This document shows positions 29,774-37,535 of a stretch of DNA of 64,000 bases, one piece after another. Below the pieces are notes generated by a model. It saw only the letters and a list, made by a program, of their open reading frames with translations, was not told where the DNA came from and ran no database searches. Position 1 is the stretch's first letter. Every line of letters starts with the position of its first letter. The position numbers were made by a program, and so were the translations under genes. The DNA is from Lentzea aerocolonigenes. GTDB lineage: Bacteria; Actinomycetota; Actinomycetes; Mycobacteriales; Pseudonocardiaceae. The stretch covers positions 1-64,000 of the forward strand of contig NZ_BBOJ01000030.1 of the NCBI RefSeq assembly GCF_000974445.1, given 5' to 3'.

Positions 29774-31210
29774 TCAGGAAGGGCGTCGCAGCACCGCGCA
29801 GAACATCGCATCGGTTCCGTGCAGGTGCGGCCAGAGCTGAACGTGCGGCCCGTCCCCGAGGTCCGGAACTCCGGGGAAGAGCTCGCGCGTGTCCAGCACC
29901 TCGGCTCCGGTTCGCCGGGCGACGTCGGTGACGACCCCGACTGTTTCGGAGAGATGAGGTGAACACACGACATAACCCACGACGCCGCCAGGACGCACCA
30001 GTCGCAACGCCTCGGTGAGCAGCTCGCGCTGCAGCTTCGTGAGCGTGCCGACGTCGGCGGGCTGGCGCCTCCACCGCGCCTCCGGGCGCCTGCGCAGTGC
30101 ACCGAGACCGGTGCAGGGCGCGTCGACCAGCACGCGGTCGAACGCCCCTTCGACGAAGTCGGTCTCGCGGCCGTCGGCCACGTGCACGGTTACCGGCAGG
30201 CCTGAGGTGATCTTGCGCACGAGCTCGGCGCGGTGAGGTGCCTTCTCGACGGCGATCAGCTCGCCGCCGTCGAGGCCGACCAGTGCGGCCAGCAGGGCGG
30301 CCTTGCCGCCGGGGCCCGCGCACAGGTCGAGCCAGCGGTCGTCAGTGCCCTCGAGCGGCGCGCGGGTGAGGGCGAGTGCGCAGAGCTGGCTGCCCTCGTC
30401 CTGCACGTTGGCGAGGCGTTCCCGGACGGGCTCGAGATCGCCCGGGTCGCCCGCCCCCGCCTCCAGGTGCACGCCGTAGGGCGAGTACGGCGCCACGTCG
30501 CCGCCGGTGATGGCGGCGAGCTCGTCGGCGCTCACCTCGCCTGGACGTGCCACGAGGTGCACGGCCGGCCGTGCGTCGTCGGCTTCCAGGGCGCGCTTGA
30601 GCGGCTCGTCCCGGCTGCCGAGGGCCTCCGCGAACGCCTGCGCGATCCAGCGCGGGTGGGCGTGAGCGAAGGCCAGGTTGCCGATCGGGTCGGTGTCCGG
30701 GTCGGGTGCGAGCTCGTCGACCCACGCCGCCTCGTCCTGTTCGGCGACCCGGCGCAGGACGGCGTTGACGAAGCCCGCGATCCCGGAGCCGAGCTCGGCC
30801 CGGACGAGGTCGACGGTCGAGGCGACCGCCGCGTGCGACGGAATTCGGGTGCGCAGCAGCTGATACGCACCGAGCCGCAGCGCGTCGAGCGCCGAGCCGT
30901 CCACTTCGGACAGCGGGCGGTCGGAGCACGCCTCGATGACGGCGTCGAGCAGGCCCTGCGCTCGCGCCGCGCCGTAGGTGAGCTCGGTGGCCAGGGCTGC
31001 GTCGCGACCGGTGATGCGACGGTCGCGAAGCAGTTGCGGCAGCACGAGGTTCGCGTACGCGTCGCGCTGCCGCACCGCGCGCAGCGTCTCCAGCGCGGCG
31101 AGGCGTGCCGGATCCTCCACTGGCGGCCTGGTGGGTCCGGTGCGACGGCGCGGCGGGTGAGGCCTCTGCGGGCGGGACGGCTTGGAGGCTCCTCGCGAGT
31201 GGCTGGTCAT
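29774..31210 (-). CDS. rsmB: 16S rRNA (cytosine 967-C5)-methyltransferase
   Basis: 478 aa from ATG 31210 (MTSHSRGASK); the frame reaching 31282 has no better start. Basic N-terminal tail, NusB-like RNA-binding domain (about 40-170: LETLRAVRQRDAYANLVLPQ), then SAM-dependent methyltransferase with WLDLCAGPGGKAALLAAL near residue 295, ELIAVEKAPHRAELV, VLVDAPCTGLGALRR (PC motif) and VGYVVCSPHLSE (second Cys). RsmB methylates C967 using these two cysteines. Lies after fmt in the conserved def-fmt-rsmB order. Confidence 0.95.
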   Translation of the reverse strand: MTSHSRGASKPSRPQRPHPPRRRTGPTRPPVEDPARLAALETLRAVRQRDAYANLVLPQLLRDRRITGRDAALATELTYGAARAQGLLDAVIEACSDRPLSEVDGSALDALRLGAYQLLRTRIPSHAAVASTVDLVRAELGSGIAGFVNAVLRRVAEQDEAAWVDELAPDPDTDPIGNLAFAHAHPRWIAQAFAEALGSRDEPLKRALEADDARPAVHLVARPGEVSADELAAITGGDVAPYSPYGVHLEAGAGDPGDLEPVRERLANVQDEGSQLCALALTRAPLEGTDDRWLDLCAGPGGKAALLAALVGLDGGELIAVEKAPHRAELVRKITSGLPVTVHVADGRETDFVEGAFDRVLVDAPCTGLGALRRRPEARWRRQPADVGTLTKLQRELLTEALRLVRPGGVVGYVVCSPHLSETVGVVTDVARRTGAEVLDTRELFPGVPDLGDGPHVQLWPHLHGTDAMFCAVLRRPS

Positions 31211-31319
31211 GCGGTGTGCCTCACTGTCTCTGGCTCCCCTGCGGCGCCACGGGTCACGCGCGCCGCGTTGCTGTCCTGCCACTCACGGGCGACGGTTTCC
31301 GGGCTGGGTCGGGAGCACG

Positions 31320-32246
31320 TCATGCGATGCGCTCCCCTGCCTCGATGCGCACGCCGCGGGCCCAGTCGGTCGCGGCCATGCGCTTCTTGCCCTGCGCCTG
31401 GACCTCACCGAGGGCCACGGCGGTGGTCGCCGTGCCCACGAGCACGCGCTTGCGTTCGACCAGCACCTCGCCGGCGGGCAGGGTGACGTCGTCCACGGGC
31501 GTCACGGGACCGAGCTTCAGGCGCTCGCCCCGGAACTCGGCCCACGCGCCGGGTTCGGGCGTCACGGCGCGGGCCAGGCGGTCCACGGCCGCGGCGGGCG
31601 CGGTGAAGTCGAGGCGCGCGTCCTCGACGGTGATCTTGGCGGCGTAGGTGACGCCGTCGGCGGGCTGGTCGACGGCGCGCAGGGTGCCGTCCTCGATGCC
31701 ATCCACTGTGGACAGAAGGAGGTCTGCCCCTGAGGTCGACAGCCGGGTGAGGAGGTCGCCGGAGGTGTCGCGGTCGCGCACCTTCTCGGTCACCACGCCG
31801 AACACCGGGCCGGCGTCGAGCTCCTTGACGATCCGGAACGTGGAGGCGCCCGTGATGTCGTCGCCGTTGCGCACGGCGGCCTGCACCGGCGCGGCACCGC
31901 GCCAGGCGGGGAGCACGGAGAAGTGGAGGTTGACCCAGCCGAACTTGGGCACGTCGAGCGTGCGCTGCGGAAGCAGGCTGCCGTAGGCGACGACCGGGCA
32001 GAGGTCGGGTTCCAGGGCGCGCAGGCGCTCCAGGAACTCGGGGTCTCCCGCCTTGGCGGGCGTGAGGACCTCGATGCCGTGCTCGTCGGCGAGCGCGCCG
32101 ACCGGGGAGCGCTCCAGCTTGCGGCCGCGGCCGGAAGGGGCGTCGGGGCGGGTGACCACGGCGACGACGTCGTGGCGAGGGGAGTCGATGAAGGCGCGCA
32201 GCGAGGGAAGTGCGACCTCGGGCGTGCCGGCGAACACGAGTCGCAT
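31320..32246 (-). CDS. fmt: Methionyl-tRNA formyltransferase
   Basis: 308 aa from ATG 32246, two bases after the def stop. MRLVFAGTPEVALPSLRAF opens the formyl-THF-binding domain; the catalytic block is VNLHFSVLPAWRGAAPVQ with the Asp in ITGASTFRIVKELDAG. The C-terminal OB-like domain (about 205-305) binds initiator tRNA. Adds the formyl group to Met-tRNAfMet that deformylase later removes, explaining the def-fmt pair. Confidence 0.97.
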   Translation of the reverse strand: MRLVFAGTPEVALPSLRAFIDSPRHDVVAVVTRPDAPSGRGRKLERSPVGALADEHGIEVLTPAKAGDPEFLERLRALEPDLCPVVAYGSLLPQRTLDVPKFGWVNLHFSVLPAWRGAAPVQAAVRNGDDITGASTFRIVKELDAGPVFGVVTEKVRDRDTSGDLLTRLSTSGADLLLSTVDGIEDGTLRAVDQPADGVTYAAKITVEDARLDFTAPAAAVDRLARAVTPEPGAWAEFRGERLKLGPVTPVDDVTLPAGEVLVERKRVLVGTATTAVALGEVQAQGKKRMAATDWARGVRIEAGERIA

Positions 32247-32248
32247 GG

Positions 32249-32797
32249 TCAGCTGGACCTGCCGAAGAGTGGGTGCGGGCTCTGCTTCAAGGTGGGGACC
32301 GTACCGTCGAACCACTCGGACTGCCGGATTTCCTTCATGGCCCGCTTGCGGGTGTCGGCGTCGAGGCGGTCGAGGAAGAGCACGCCGTCGAGGTGGTCGG
32401 TCTCGTGCTGGATGCAGCGCGCCAGCGTCTCGGTGCCCTCGACCTCGATGGGCTCACCGTGCATGTTCCAGCCCTTGCCCACGACGTGCAGGTGGCGCTT
32501 GCAGTCCCACGACATGCCGGGAATGGACAGGCAGCCCTCGGGCCCGTCCTGCATCTCCTCGCCGACCACTTCCCAGGTCGGGTTGACGAGGTGTCCCGCG
32601 AAGCCGTCGCAGTGGTAGGTGAAGACACGCAGTCCAACGCCGAGCTGCGGCGCGGCGAGTCCCGCTCCGCCCGCGTCCTGCATCGAGTCCCACAGGTCCT
32701 TGACCAGGGTGCGCAGTTCCTTGTCGAAGTCGGTGACCTCGACGGCGGGGGTGCGCAGCACCGGGTCGCCGAACAGACGGATGGGTTGGACGGTCAC
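32249..32797 (-). CDS. def: Peptide deformylase
   Basis: 182 aa from GTG 32797. The three metal/active-site motifs are intact: GGAGLAAPQLG near residue 43, DGPEGCLSIPG near 85-95 with the metal Cys, and CIQHETDHLDG (HExxH as HETDH) near 130-140. It removes the N-formyl group from nascent proteins. Forms an operon with fmt. Confidence 0.97.
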   Translation of the reverse strand: MTVQPIRLFGDPVLRTPAVEVTDFDKELRTLVKDLWDSMQDAGGAGLAAPQLGVGLRVFTYHCDGFAGHLVNPTWEVVGEEMQDGPEGCLSIPGMSWDCKRHLHVVGKGWNMHGEPIEVEGTETLARCIQHETDHLDGVLFLDRLDADTRKRAMKEIRQSEWFDGTVPTLKQSPHPLFGRSS

Positions 32798-32844
32798 GCA
32801 GTGCTCCTCGTGGTGGACTGGAGGTCAGTCTACGAGGAGCGCGG

Positions 32845-32994
32845 TCAGTGCTCGGACGCGCTGCCGAGGAAGATCACGCCCACCAGCGCCACGACGAAGT
32901 GGCCGGTGAAGCGCAGCGCCGTCAGCACGGGGCGCAACAGCGCGTGGAAGTTGAGGTGGGCTGCCGGTGCGCCGGTCAAGGTGGTTGTCGTCAT
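32845..32994 (-). CDS. 49-aa single-helix membrane protein
   Basis: A short frame from ATG 32994 to TGA 32845-32847: MTTTTLTGAPAAHLNFHALL, then RPVLTALRF, TGHFVVALVGVIFLG and SASEH. One amphipathic segment with several His/Arg precedes a hydrophobic helix. The frame lies between def (downstream, 47 bases) and the divergent ECF sigma gene, with normal actinomycete codon use (GC-rich third positions throughout). Small proteins of this composition recur in actinomycetes, but I cannot name a function. Confidence 0.6.
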   Translation of the reverse strand: MTTTTLTGAPAAHLNFHALLRPVLTALRFTGHFVVALVGVIFLGSASEH

Positions 32995-33114
32995 GCCACA
33001 CACTGTGCCGTTCGCGCAGGTCAGCCCACATCAGCTCGGGGTATCGAGCCTCCATCGGCCCGAGGTAGGAAGATCGGGTGCAACACTCGGCCGGAAGGTG
33101 GACACCTCCAGGTC

Positions 33115-33717
33115 ATGAGGCTGATGCGACCGAGCTGGGAGGGGGCGGCCGCTGTGCCCGACGACGCCCCGTCGGACGCCGAACTGTGGGCACGTGGTGA
33201 CGAGCGCGCCTTCGGGGAGCTCTACGACCGTTATGCCGAGGCGGTGTGGAACCACGCCTACCGGCTGACCGCGTCGTGGTCGACCGCGGAGGATCTGACG
33301 TCGGCGACGTTCCTGACGGCCTGGCGCCGCCGCGCGGAGATGACGCTCGTGCGGGACAGCGCGCTGCCGTGGCTGTTCACCGTCGCGGGCTTCCTCGCGC
33401 GCTCGGAGTTCCGGCGCAAGGCGAGGTTCACCCGGCTACTGTACCGCGTGCCCAGGCAGGACGTGCAACGCGACCACGCCGACGAGGTCGTCTCCGCCCT
33501 CGACCACGAGGCTCGGTTGCGCCGGGTGCTGGAGGCCGTCGAGGCCCTTCCCCGCGCCGAACGCGAGGCCGTGGAGCTGGTCCTGCTGGGCGAGCTGTCC
33601 GTCGCTCAGGCGGCCGAGGCCCTGGGCGTCGCCGAGGTCAGCGTGCGTTCCCGCATCTCGCGCGCCCGCACCCGGCTGCGCAAGCAACTCTCCGACGACA
33701 CCCTGGAGGTGGAGTGA
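33115..33717 (+). CDS. ECF-subfamily RNA polymerase sigma factor
   Basis: 200 aa from ATG 33115; ATG 33124 or GTG 33154 (GGGAGGG ten bases upstream, giving VPDDAPSDAELW) are alternatives. Region 2: ERAFGELYDRYAEAVWNHAY then SWSTAEDLTSATFLTAWRRR. Region 4: LPRAEREAVELVLLGELSVA then EALGVAEVSVRSRISRARTR. No region 1 or 3, as in ECF factors. Its stop shares a base with the next start (TGATG), so the partner protein is translationally coupled and is the obvious candidate regulator. Confidence 0.93.
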   Translation: MRLMRPSWEGAAAVPDDAPSDAELWARGDERAFGELYDRYAEAVWNHAYRLTASWSTAEDLTSATFLTAWRRRAEMTLVRDSALPWLFTVAGFLARSEFRRKARFTRLLYRVPRQDVQRDHADEVVSALDHEARLRRVLEAVEALPRAEREAVELVLLGELSVAQAAEALGVAEVSVRSRISRARTRLRKQLSDDTLEVE

Positions 33718-34850
33718 TGCCTCTCGACCTGCCACATCGCCGCGCCCTTCCCGAGGACGTCAAGGAGCGCATGCGCCCGGCCTTCACCCAGTCCCGCGTC
33801 CGAGGCAGGCGCGCTCCGCTGGCCGTGGCCGCCGGGGTGCTCCTGATCGCGGGCGGTGTGGTCGCCGCCCAGATCGTCACCCAGCCCGTTCACGAGGTGG
33901 ACTCGGGTCATCTGCAGGTCGTCGCTCCGTCCAGCCGGGACCTGGACAGGTGCCGCGCCGCCCTGAACGACCAGAACTGGCGCTCCACCCGGATGGTCGT
34001 CTTCGACCTGCGCAAGGTCCTGGTCGGCGAGGACGGGCGCTTCTGCGAGCTCACCCGCACCCGAGCACGGGTCGCGGCCGAGGACTTCAAGCCGGCCGCG
34101 CTGGAAGAGGGCTCGATCGCCTTCCGCTCCACCAAGATCATCGCCGGTGTGCCCCCAGCCGGCGCGCGAACGGTGCACGCCGTCAACAGCGGCTACACCC
34201 ACTCCCCGCTCGGCCCCGGTCCCGAGGGGGTCGTCACCCCGGGCTTCTTCGTCGTCGAGACCCCCGGCGTGGCCTCGGAGCTGGTGTTCGACGACCGGAC
34301 CATGCGCATGCCGACCATCTCCCCGAAGCCGGCGACGGTCACGGACAGCTACGAGAACAGCGACACCGACCCGTGGTCGGAGGAGAGCGTCCTCGCCCGT
34401 TGCGTCGACATCGCCTCCGACGGCGGCAGGAGCGCGGAGGAGCTGGGCGGGTTCGAGCCGCTGATGGTCACCGGACTCGACAAGCACCACGGCATGATGA
34501 TCGCCCACCGCGAGCACGAGAAGTGGGCGTACTGCAGCTTTTCCGGAGGTACGAACGGCGGCCTGCAACTGCTGAACGTCATGGAAGACGACCCTGACAA
34601 ACCGTTCATGTTCACCGGCGACAAGACCGGATCGGACTACTCCGTCGTCGGGCGCGTCGACCGTGCCGCGAAGAGCGTCCAGGTGTCCGATGGCGACCAC
34701 CCACCGGTGTCCGCGGAGATTGCCGACGGACACTTCCTCGCCGCGGTCCCCATGACCGACGACGAAGCCAAGACGATCCCGACGGACCGCCTGCACCTGG
34801 TCGTGCGCAACGACAAAAATCAGATCATCTACGAGGGCGGCTTCGGCTGA
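33717..34850 (+). CDS. Membrane-anchored partner of the ECF sigma factor
   Basis: 377 aa from ATG 33717. About 35 cytoplasmic residues (LPEDVKERMRPAF...RGRR) precede one helix (APLAVAAGVLLIAGGVVAAQIV); the rest is extracytoplasmic with conserved Cys (RCRAALND, RFCELTRT, LARCVDIA, WAYCSFSG) that could make disulfides. No zinc anti-sigma HxxxCxxC motif is present, so it is not a classical ZAS protein. Coupling to the sigma gene and topology suggest an anti-sigma or sensor role; this is inference. No known domain recognised in the outer part. Confidence 0.75.
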   Translation: MPLDLPHRRALPEDVKERMRPAFTQSRVRGRRAPLAVAAGVLLIAGGVVAAQIVTQPVHEVDSGHLQVVAPSSRDLDRCRAALNDQNWRSTRMVVFDLRKVLVGEDGRFCELTRTRARVAAEDFKPAALEEGSIAFRSTKIIAGVPPAGARTVHAVNSGYTHSPLGPGPEGVVTPGFFVVETPGVASELVFDDRTMRMPTISPKPATVTDSYENSDTDPWSEESVLARCVDIASDGGRSAEELGGFEPLMVTGLDKHHGMMIAHREHEKWAYCSFSGGTNGGLQLLNVMEDDPDKPFMFTGDKTGSDYSVVGRVDRAAKSVQVSDGDHPPVSAEIADGHFLAAVPMTDDEAKTIPTDRLHLVVRNDKNQIIYEGGFG

Positions 34851-34860
34851 TCATGGAGTC

Positions 34861-35379
34861 ATGACCTGGACGGCACCCGCAGTGGACCTGACCCACGAAC
34901 CGCTCATCGGAGCGGAGCGCCCGATGCTGGAGGCGTGGCTCGACCGCCATCGAGCCACGTTCCTGCGCAAGTGCGCAGGCCTGACCGGCGAGCAGCTGGC
35001 CGAGGCCACCGCTCCCCCGTCGAACCTGACCCTGCTGGGCCTGATCCGCCACCTGGCCGACGTCGAACGCACGTGGTTCCGCATCCGCATCGCAGGCCAG
35101 GACGTCAAGGCCCGCTACGTCGTGCAGGGCAGCCAGGACGCGGCCTTCGAGAACCTCGACCCGCTTCGCGCCGAGGCCGAGTACGCCGACCTGGTCGCGG
35201 AGATGGCCGAGGCCCGTGCGGCCGGCGCCACGCGGGACCTCGACCACACCTTCGTGCACGCGCGGTGGGGCGAGATGTCGGTGCGGTGGGTCTACATCCA
35301 CATGATCGAGGAGTACGCGCAGCACAACGGCCACGCCGACCTGATCCGCGAACGCATCGACGGACACACGGGCGAATAG
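34861..35379 (+). CDS. DinB-superfamily protein (DUF664 type)
   Basis: 172 aa from ATG 34861. Four-helix DinB-like order with the His positions of the metal triad: LTLLGLIRHLADVERTWF (first His near residue 67) and YIHMIEEYAQHNGHADLIRE (His pair near 145-155). DUF664 members are common in actinomycetes; some DinB proteins are thiol-dependent transferases or maleylpyruvate isomerase-like, but most are uncharacterised. Starts ten bases after the preceding gene, so probably in the same transcript as the sigma operon. Confidence 0.85.
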   Translation: MTWTAPAVDLTHEPLIGAERPMLEAWLDRHRATFLRKCAGLTGEQLAEATAPPSNLTLLGLIRHLADVERTWFRIRIAGQDVKARYVVQGSQDAAFENLDPLRAEAEYADLVAEMAEARAAGATRDLDHTFVHARWGEMSVRWVYIHMIEEYAQHNGHADLIRERIDGHTGE

Positions 35380-35425
35380 GCGCCACCACACACACGGCGC
35401 AGGCCGGGTACCCCCAATTTCTAGA

Positions 35426-35890
35426 CTAGTGACGGGGTCTGACACTGCTGTAGGGCACCGCGTCCAGCAGCGTGATCCGCACCGTGGCGCCGCTGGGCAC
35501 CCGGTAGGCGCGTTGCTCACCGCGAAGGGCTCCGTTCACCGCGGCTCCCAGTGGTGAGTCCGGGGAGTAGACCTCGATCGTGCCGTGTTCCGCTCCGCGC
35601 ACGCCGAGCAGGAACGTCTCGGTGTCACCGGTGTCGTCGAAGCGGACGGTGAGCACCATGCCGGGTTCGGCGACGCCGTCGTCCGGTGGGTCCTCGCCGA
35701 CGACGGCGTGGGAGAGCAGGTCGTTGATCTGGCGGATGCGGCGTTCTCGTGCCTGGTCTCCGACGATTCCCGGATCGCCGGTCTCGTCGTCGGGCCGGGT
35801 GCGGGCCGGTGCGAGCAGTGCGGTCAGTTCGTTGCGGAGCCTGTGGTGTGCCTGCGGTGTCAGCCACACGCGTGGGGTCGTGCTCGTCAT
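35426..35890 (-). CDS. GreA/GreB C-terminal domain protein
   Basis: 154 aa from ATG 35890. N-terminal helical part (TPQAHHRLRNELTALLAPAR ... RERRIRQINDLLSHAVVGED) and a C-terminal FKBP-like Gre domain (GMVLTVRFDDTGDTETFLLG ... VYSPDSPLGAAVNGALRGEQ). The acidic tip of the Gre coiled coil is reduced (DDETGDPG), so it is a Gre-like RNA polymerase accessory protein rather than clear GreA. Convergent with the DinB gene (46 bases apart). A strong hairpin lies upstream of its start. Confidence 0.85.
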   Translation of the reverse strand: MTSTTPRVWLTPQAHHRLRNELTALLAPARTRPDDETGDPGIVGDQARERRIRQINDLLSHAVVGEDPPDDGVAEPGMVLTVRFDDTGDTETFLLGVRGAEHGTIEVYSPDSPLGAAVNGALRGEQRAYRVPSGATVRITLLDAVPYSSVRPRH

Positions 35891-35913
35891 GGTGCCTCCG
35901 TTGCGGGAGTAGT

Positions 35914-35953
35914 GCCGTCAGGGCGGTTCGGGGGGAGGTACCGCCCTGACGGC
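35914..35953 (-). terminator. Strong hairpin between the 56-aa ORF and the Gre-like gene
   Basis: Perfect 14-bp stem (35914-35927 with 35940-35953), 12-base loop. It follows the dadA-like/56-aa operon and ends 24 bases before the Gre-like start, so it may terminate the operon or attenuate the Gre-like gene. Confidence 0.75.
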
Positions 35954-36012
35954 GGGGGCGTCCGTGCAGGCCGGGTTCGGTCGGCCCGCGACCCGCACGG
36001 ACAGGGAGAGGG

Positions 36013-36183
36013 TCAGTGGCGGGGAGCGCCGGTGCGGCGGAGCATCGCCTCTACGTCGTGGGCGTAGCCGGTGGCGACGCGCAGGAGGATGTCGCGTTGG
36101 ACGCGGAGGAAGTCGTTCTCCCTCCGCAGCCAGGCGAGTTCGGCTCGCTCGTCGTCGGTCAGCGGTGTCTGGTCGGTTTCCAC
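36013..36183 (-). CDS. 56-aa IS3-OrfA-like leucine-zipper protein
   Basis: Frame from GTG 36183 to TGA 36013-36015. The core LTDDERAELAWLRREN then DFLRVQRDILLRVATGYAHD is clearly related to the leucine-zipper end of IS3-family OrfA transposases (ELxxLRRENxxLRxERDILKKA), but the DNA-binding half and OrfB are absent. It starts seven bases after the dadA-like stop, so it is co-transcribed. It may be a domesticated oligomerisation module; alternatively a relic of an IS that kept its frame by chance. Confidence 0.6.
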   Translation of the reverse strand: METDQTPLTDDERAELAWLRRENDFLRVQRDILLRVATGYAHDVEAMLRRTGAPRH

Positions 36184-36190
36184 GTCGCAC

Positions 36191-37450
36191 TCACCGGAGC
36201 GGGTCGAACTCGCGCAGGGCGGCGGGTTGCTTGCCGGTGGTGATCTGCTCCGCGAGCAGCCGTCCGGTGATCGGCCCGTGTGTCAGACCCCACATGCCGT
36301 GTCCGCCGGCGACGTACACGCCGGGCGTCCGGGTCGCGCCGATCAGCGCACGGCCGTCCGGTGTGACCGGACGCGGGCCGACCCAGACGTCGGTGCGGTC
36401 CGCCCACCACACCCCGTCCAGCAGCGGGCGCACGGAGGCGATGATCGCGTCGACGCGTGCTTTGTCCGGTGGCGCGTCCGGGTCGCGGAACTCCATCGTG
36501 CCCGCGACTCGAAGACCGCCCTGGTGAGGCGTGCACGCCACCCGCACCTCCGGCAGGTAGAGCGGACCGTGGACCGGCTCCCGCACGGGCACGGTGAAGG
36601 AGTAGCCGCGGCCTGCTCGCACCGGCGTGCGGACGCCCTGTCGTGCCGCGAGCCGCGGCAGCCAGGCGCCGGTCGCGAGGACGGCCGCCTCGGCGGAGAT
36701 GGCGTTGCCGTCCTTCGCGCGCACGACGACACCGGCGTTGTCCGCGTGGACGTCGACCACGTCGAACGTGCGGATCGTGGCTCCCCTGGCGACCACGGCT
36801 CGGCCCAGCGCCTGCACGAAACCGCCGGGATCGACGAACCGCTGCCCGTCGACGCGCACGCCCGCGGTGAGGGCGGGAGCGGCCAACGGGACCTGGTCCC
36901 GGAGGTCCGTTGTGGACAGTGCGGTGTGGTCGACGGGTTGCCCGGCCGCGGCCATGCGGCGCAGCTCGCGCAGAAGTCCCTGTGCCTGCCCGGCGGAGGT
37001 GAACGCGGCGGTGATCGGCGCGGCGACGGTGGGGGCCTCGACGCCGTTGGCCGTGAGCACGTCGTAGGCCTCGACGCTCTCCTCGTTGAGCGGGAGGTTC
37101 GCCCTGACCGCCCTGGTCCACGACGGCCACCTGCAGTGGGCGGCGAACCGCGCCAGGAACGCCCACAGCTTCGGATCGGCGGTCAGCGGGATGTGCAGCG
37201 GCGCGGCCGGGTCGAACAGCGACCGCAGGCCGTAGCGCAGGACTGCGGGCTCGTTCAGCGGGATCGCGAGTCCTGGCGCGATCCAGCCCGCGTTGCCCCA
37301 CGACGCGCCGGCCGCGACACCCGTCCGGTCGACCACTGTGACCTCGACGCCGCGCTCCTGCAGGAACCACGCGGTCGACAGCCCCACCACGCCTGCCCCG
37401 ACCACCACCGCGGAGCGCGGACCGCCGTCAAGGCGCTCGACGCCGACCAT
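36191..37450 (-). CDS. FAD-dependent D-amino-acid dehydrogenase (DadA/DAO family)
   Basis: 419 aa from ATG 37450, AGGAGG seven bases upstream. FAD motif VVVGAGVVGLSTAWFLQERG at residues 15-34; DRTGVAAGASWGNAGWIAPG follows, as in DadA; RRLFDPGGF-like FVDPGGFVQALGRAVVARGA in the middle; and VYVAGGHGMWGLTHGPITGR at the C-terminus. It would oxidatively deaminate D-amino acids or a related secondary amine. A PucR regulator gene lies directly upstream on the same strand, and a perfect inverted repeat lies 47-73 bases before the start. Confidence 0.88.
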   Translation of the reverse strand: MVGVERLDGGPRSAVVVGAGVVGLSTAWFLQERGVEVTVVDRTGVAAGASWGNAGWIAPGLAIPLNEPAVLRYGLRSLFDPAAPLHIPLTADPKLWAFLARFAAHCRWPSWTRAVRANLPLNEESVEAYDVLTANGVEAPTVAAPITAAFTSAGQAQGLLRELRRMAAAGQPVDHTALSTTDLRDQVPLAAPALTAGVRVDGQRFVDPGGFVQALGRAVVARGATIRTFDVVDVHADNAGVVVRAKDGNAISAEAAVLATGAWLPRLAARQGVRTPVRAGRGYSFTVPVREPVHGPLYLPEVRVACTPHQGGLRVAGTMEFRDPDAPPDKARVDAIIASVRPLLDGVWWADRTDVWVGPRPVTPDGRALIGATRTPGVYVAGGHGMWGLTHGPITGRLLAEQITTGKQPAALREFDPLR

Positions 37451-37496
37451 TCCGACCTCCTGTCATCGCTCGTCTCGATGCCAGGATGCGGTGGGC

Positions 37497-37523
37497 GCGG
37501 AACGAACCGGATGTCCGTTCCGC
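37497..37523. promoter_or_regulatory. Inverted repeat upstream of the dadA-like gene (candidate PucR site)
   Basis: GCGGAACG at 37497-37504 and CGTTCCGC at 37516-37523, 11-base spacer, between the pucR-like stop and the dadA-like start. Perfect 8-bp dyad with two more partial matches outside. Function inferred from position only. Confidence 0.45.
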
Positions 37524-37535
37524 ACAATTGAAGGG

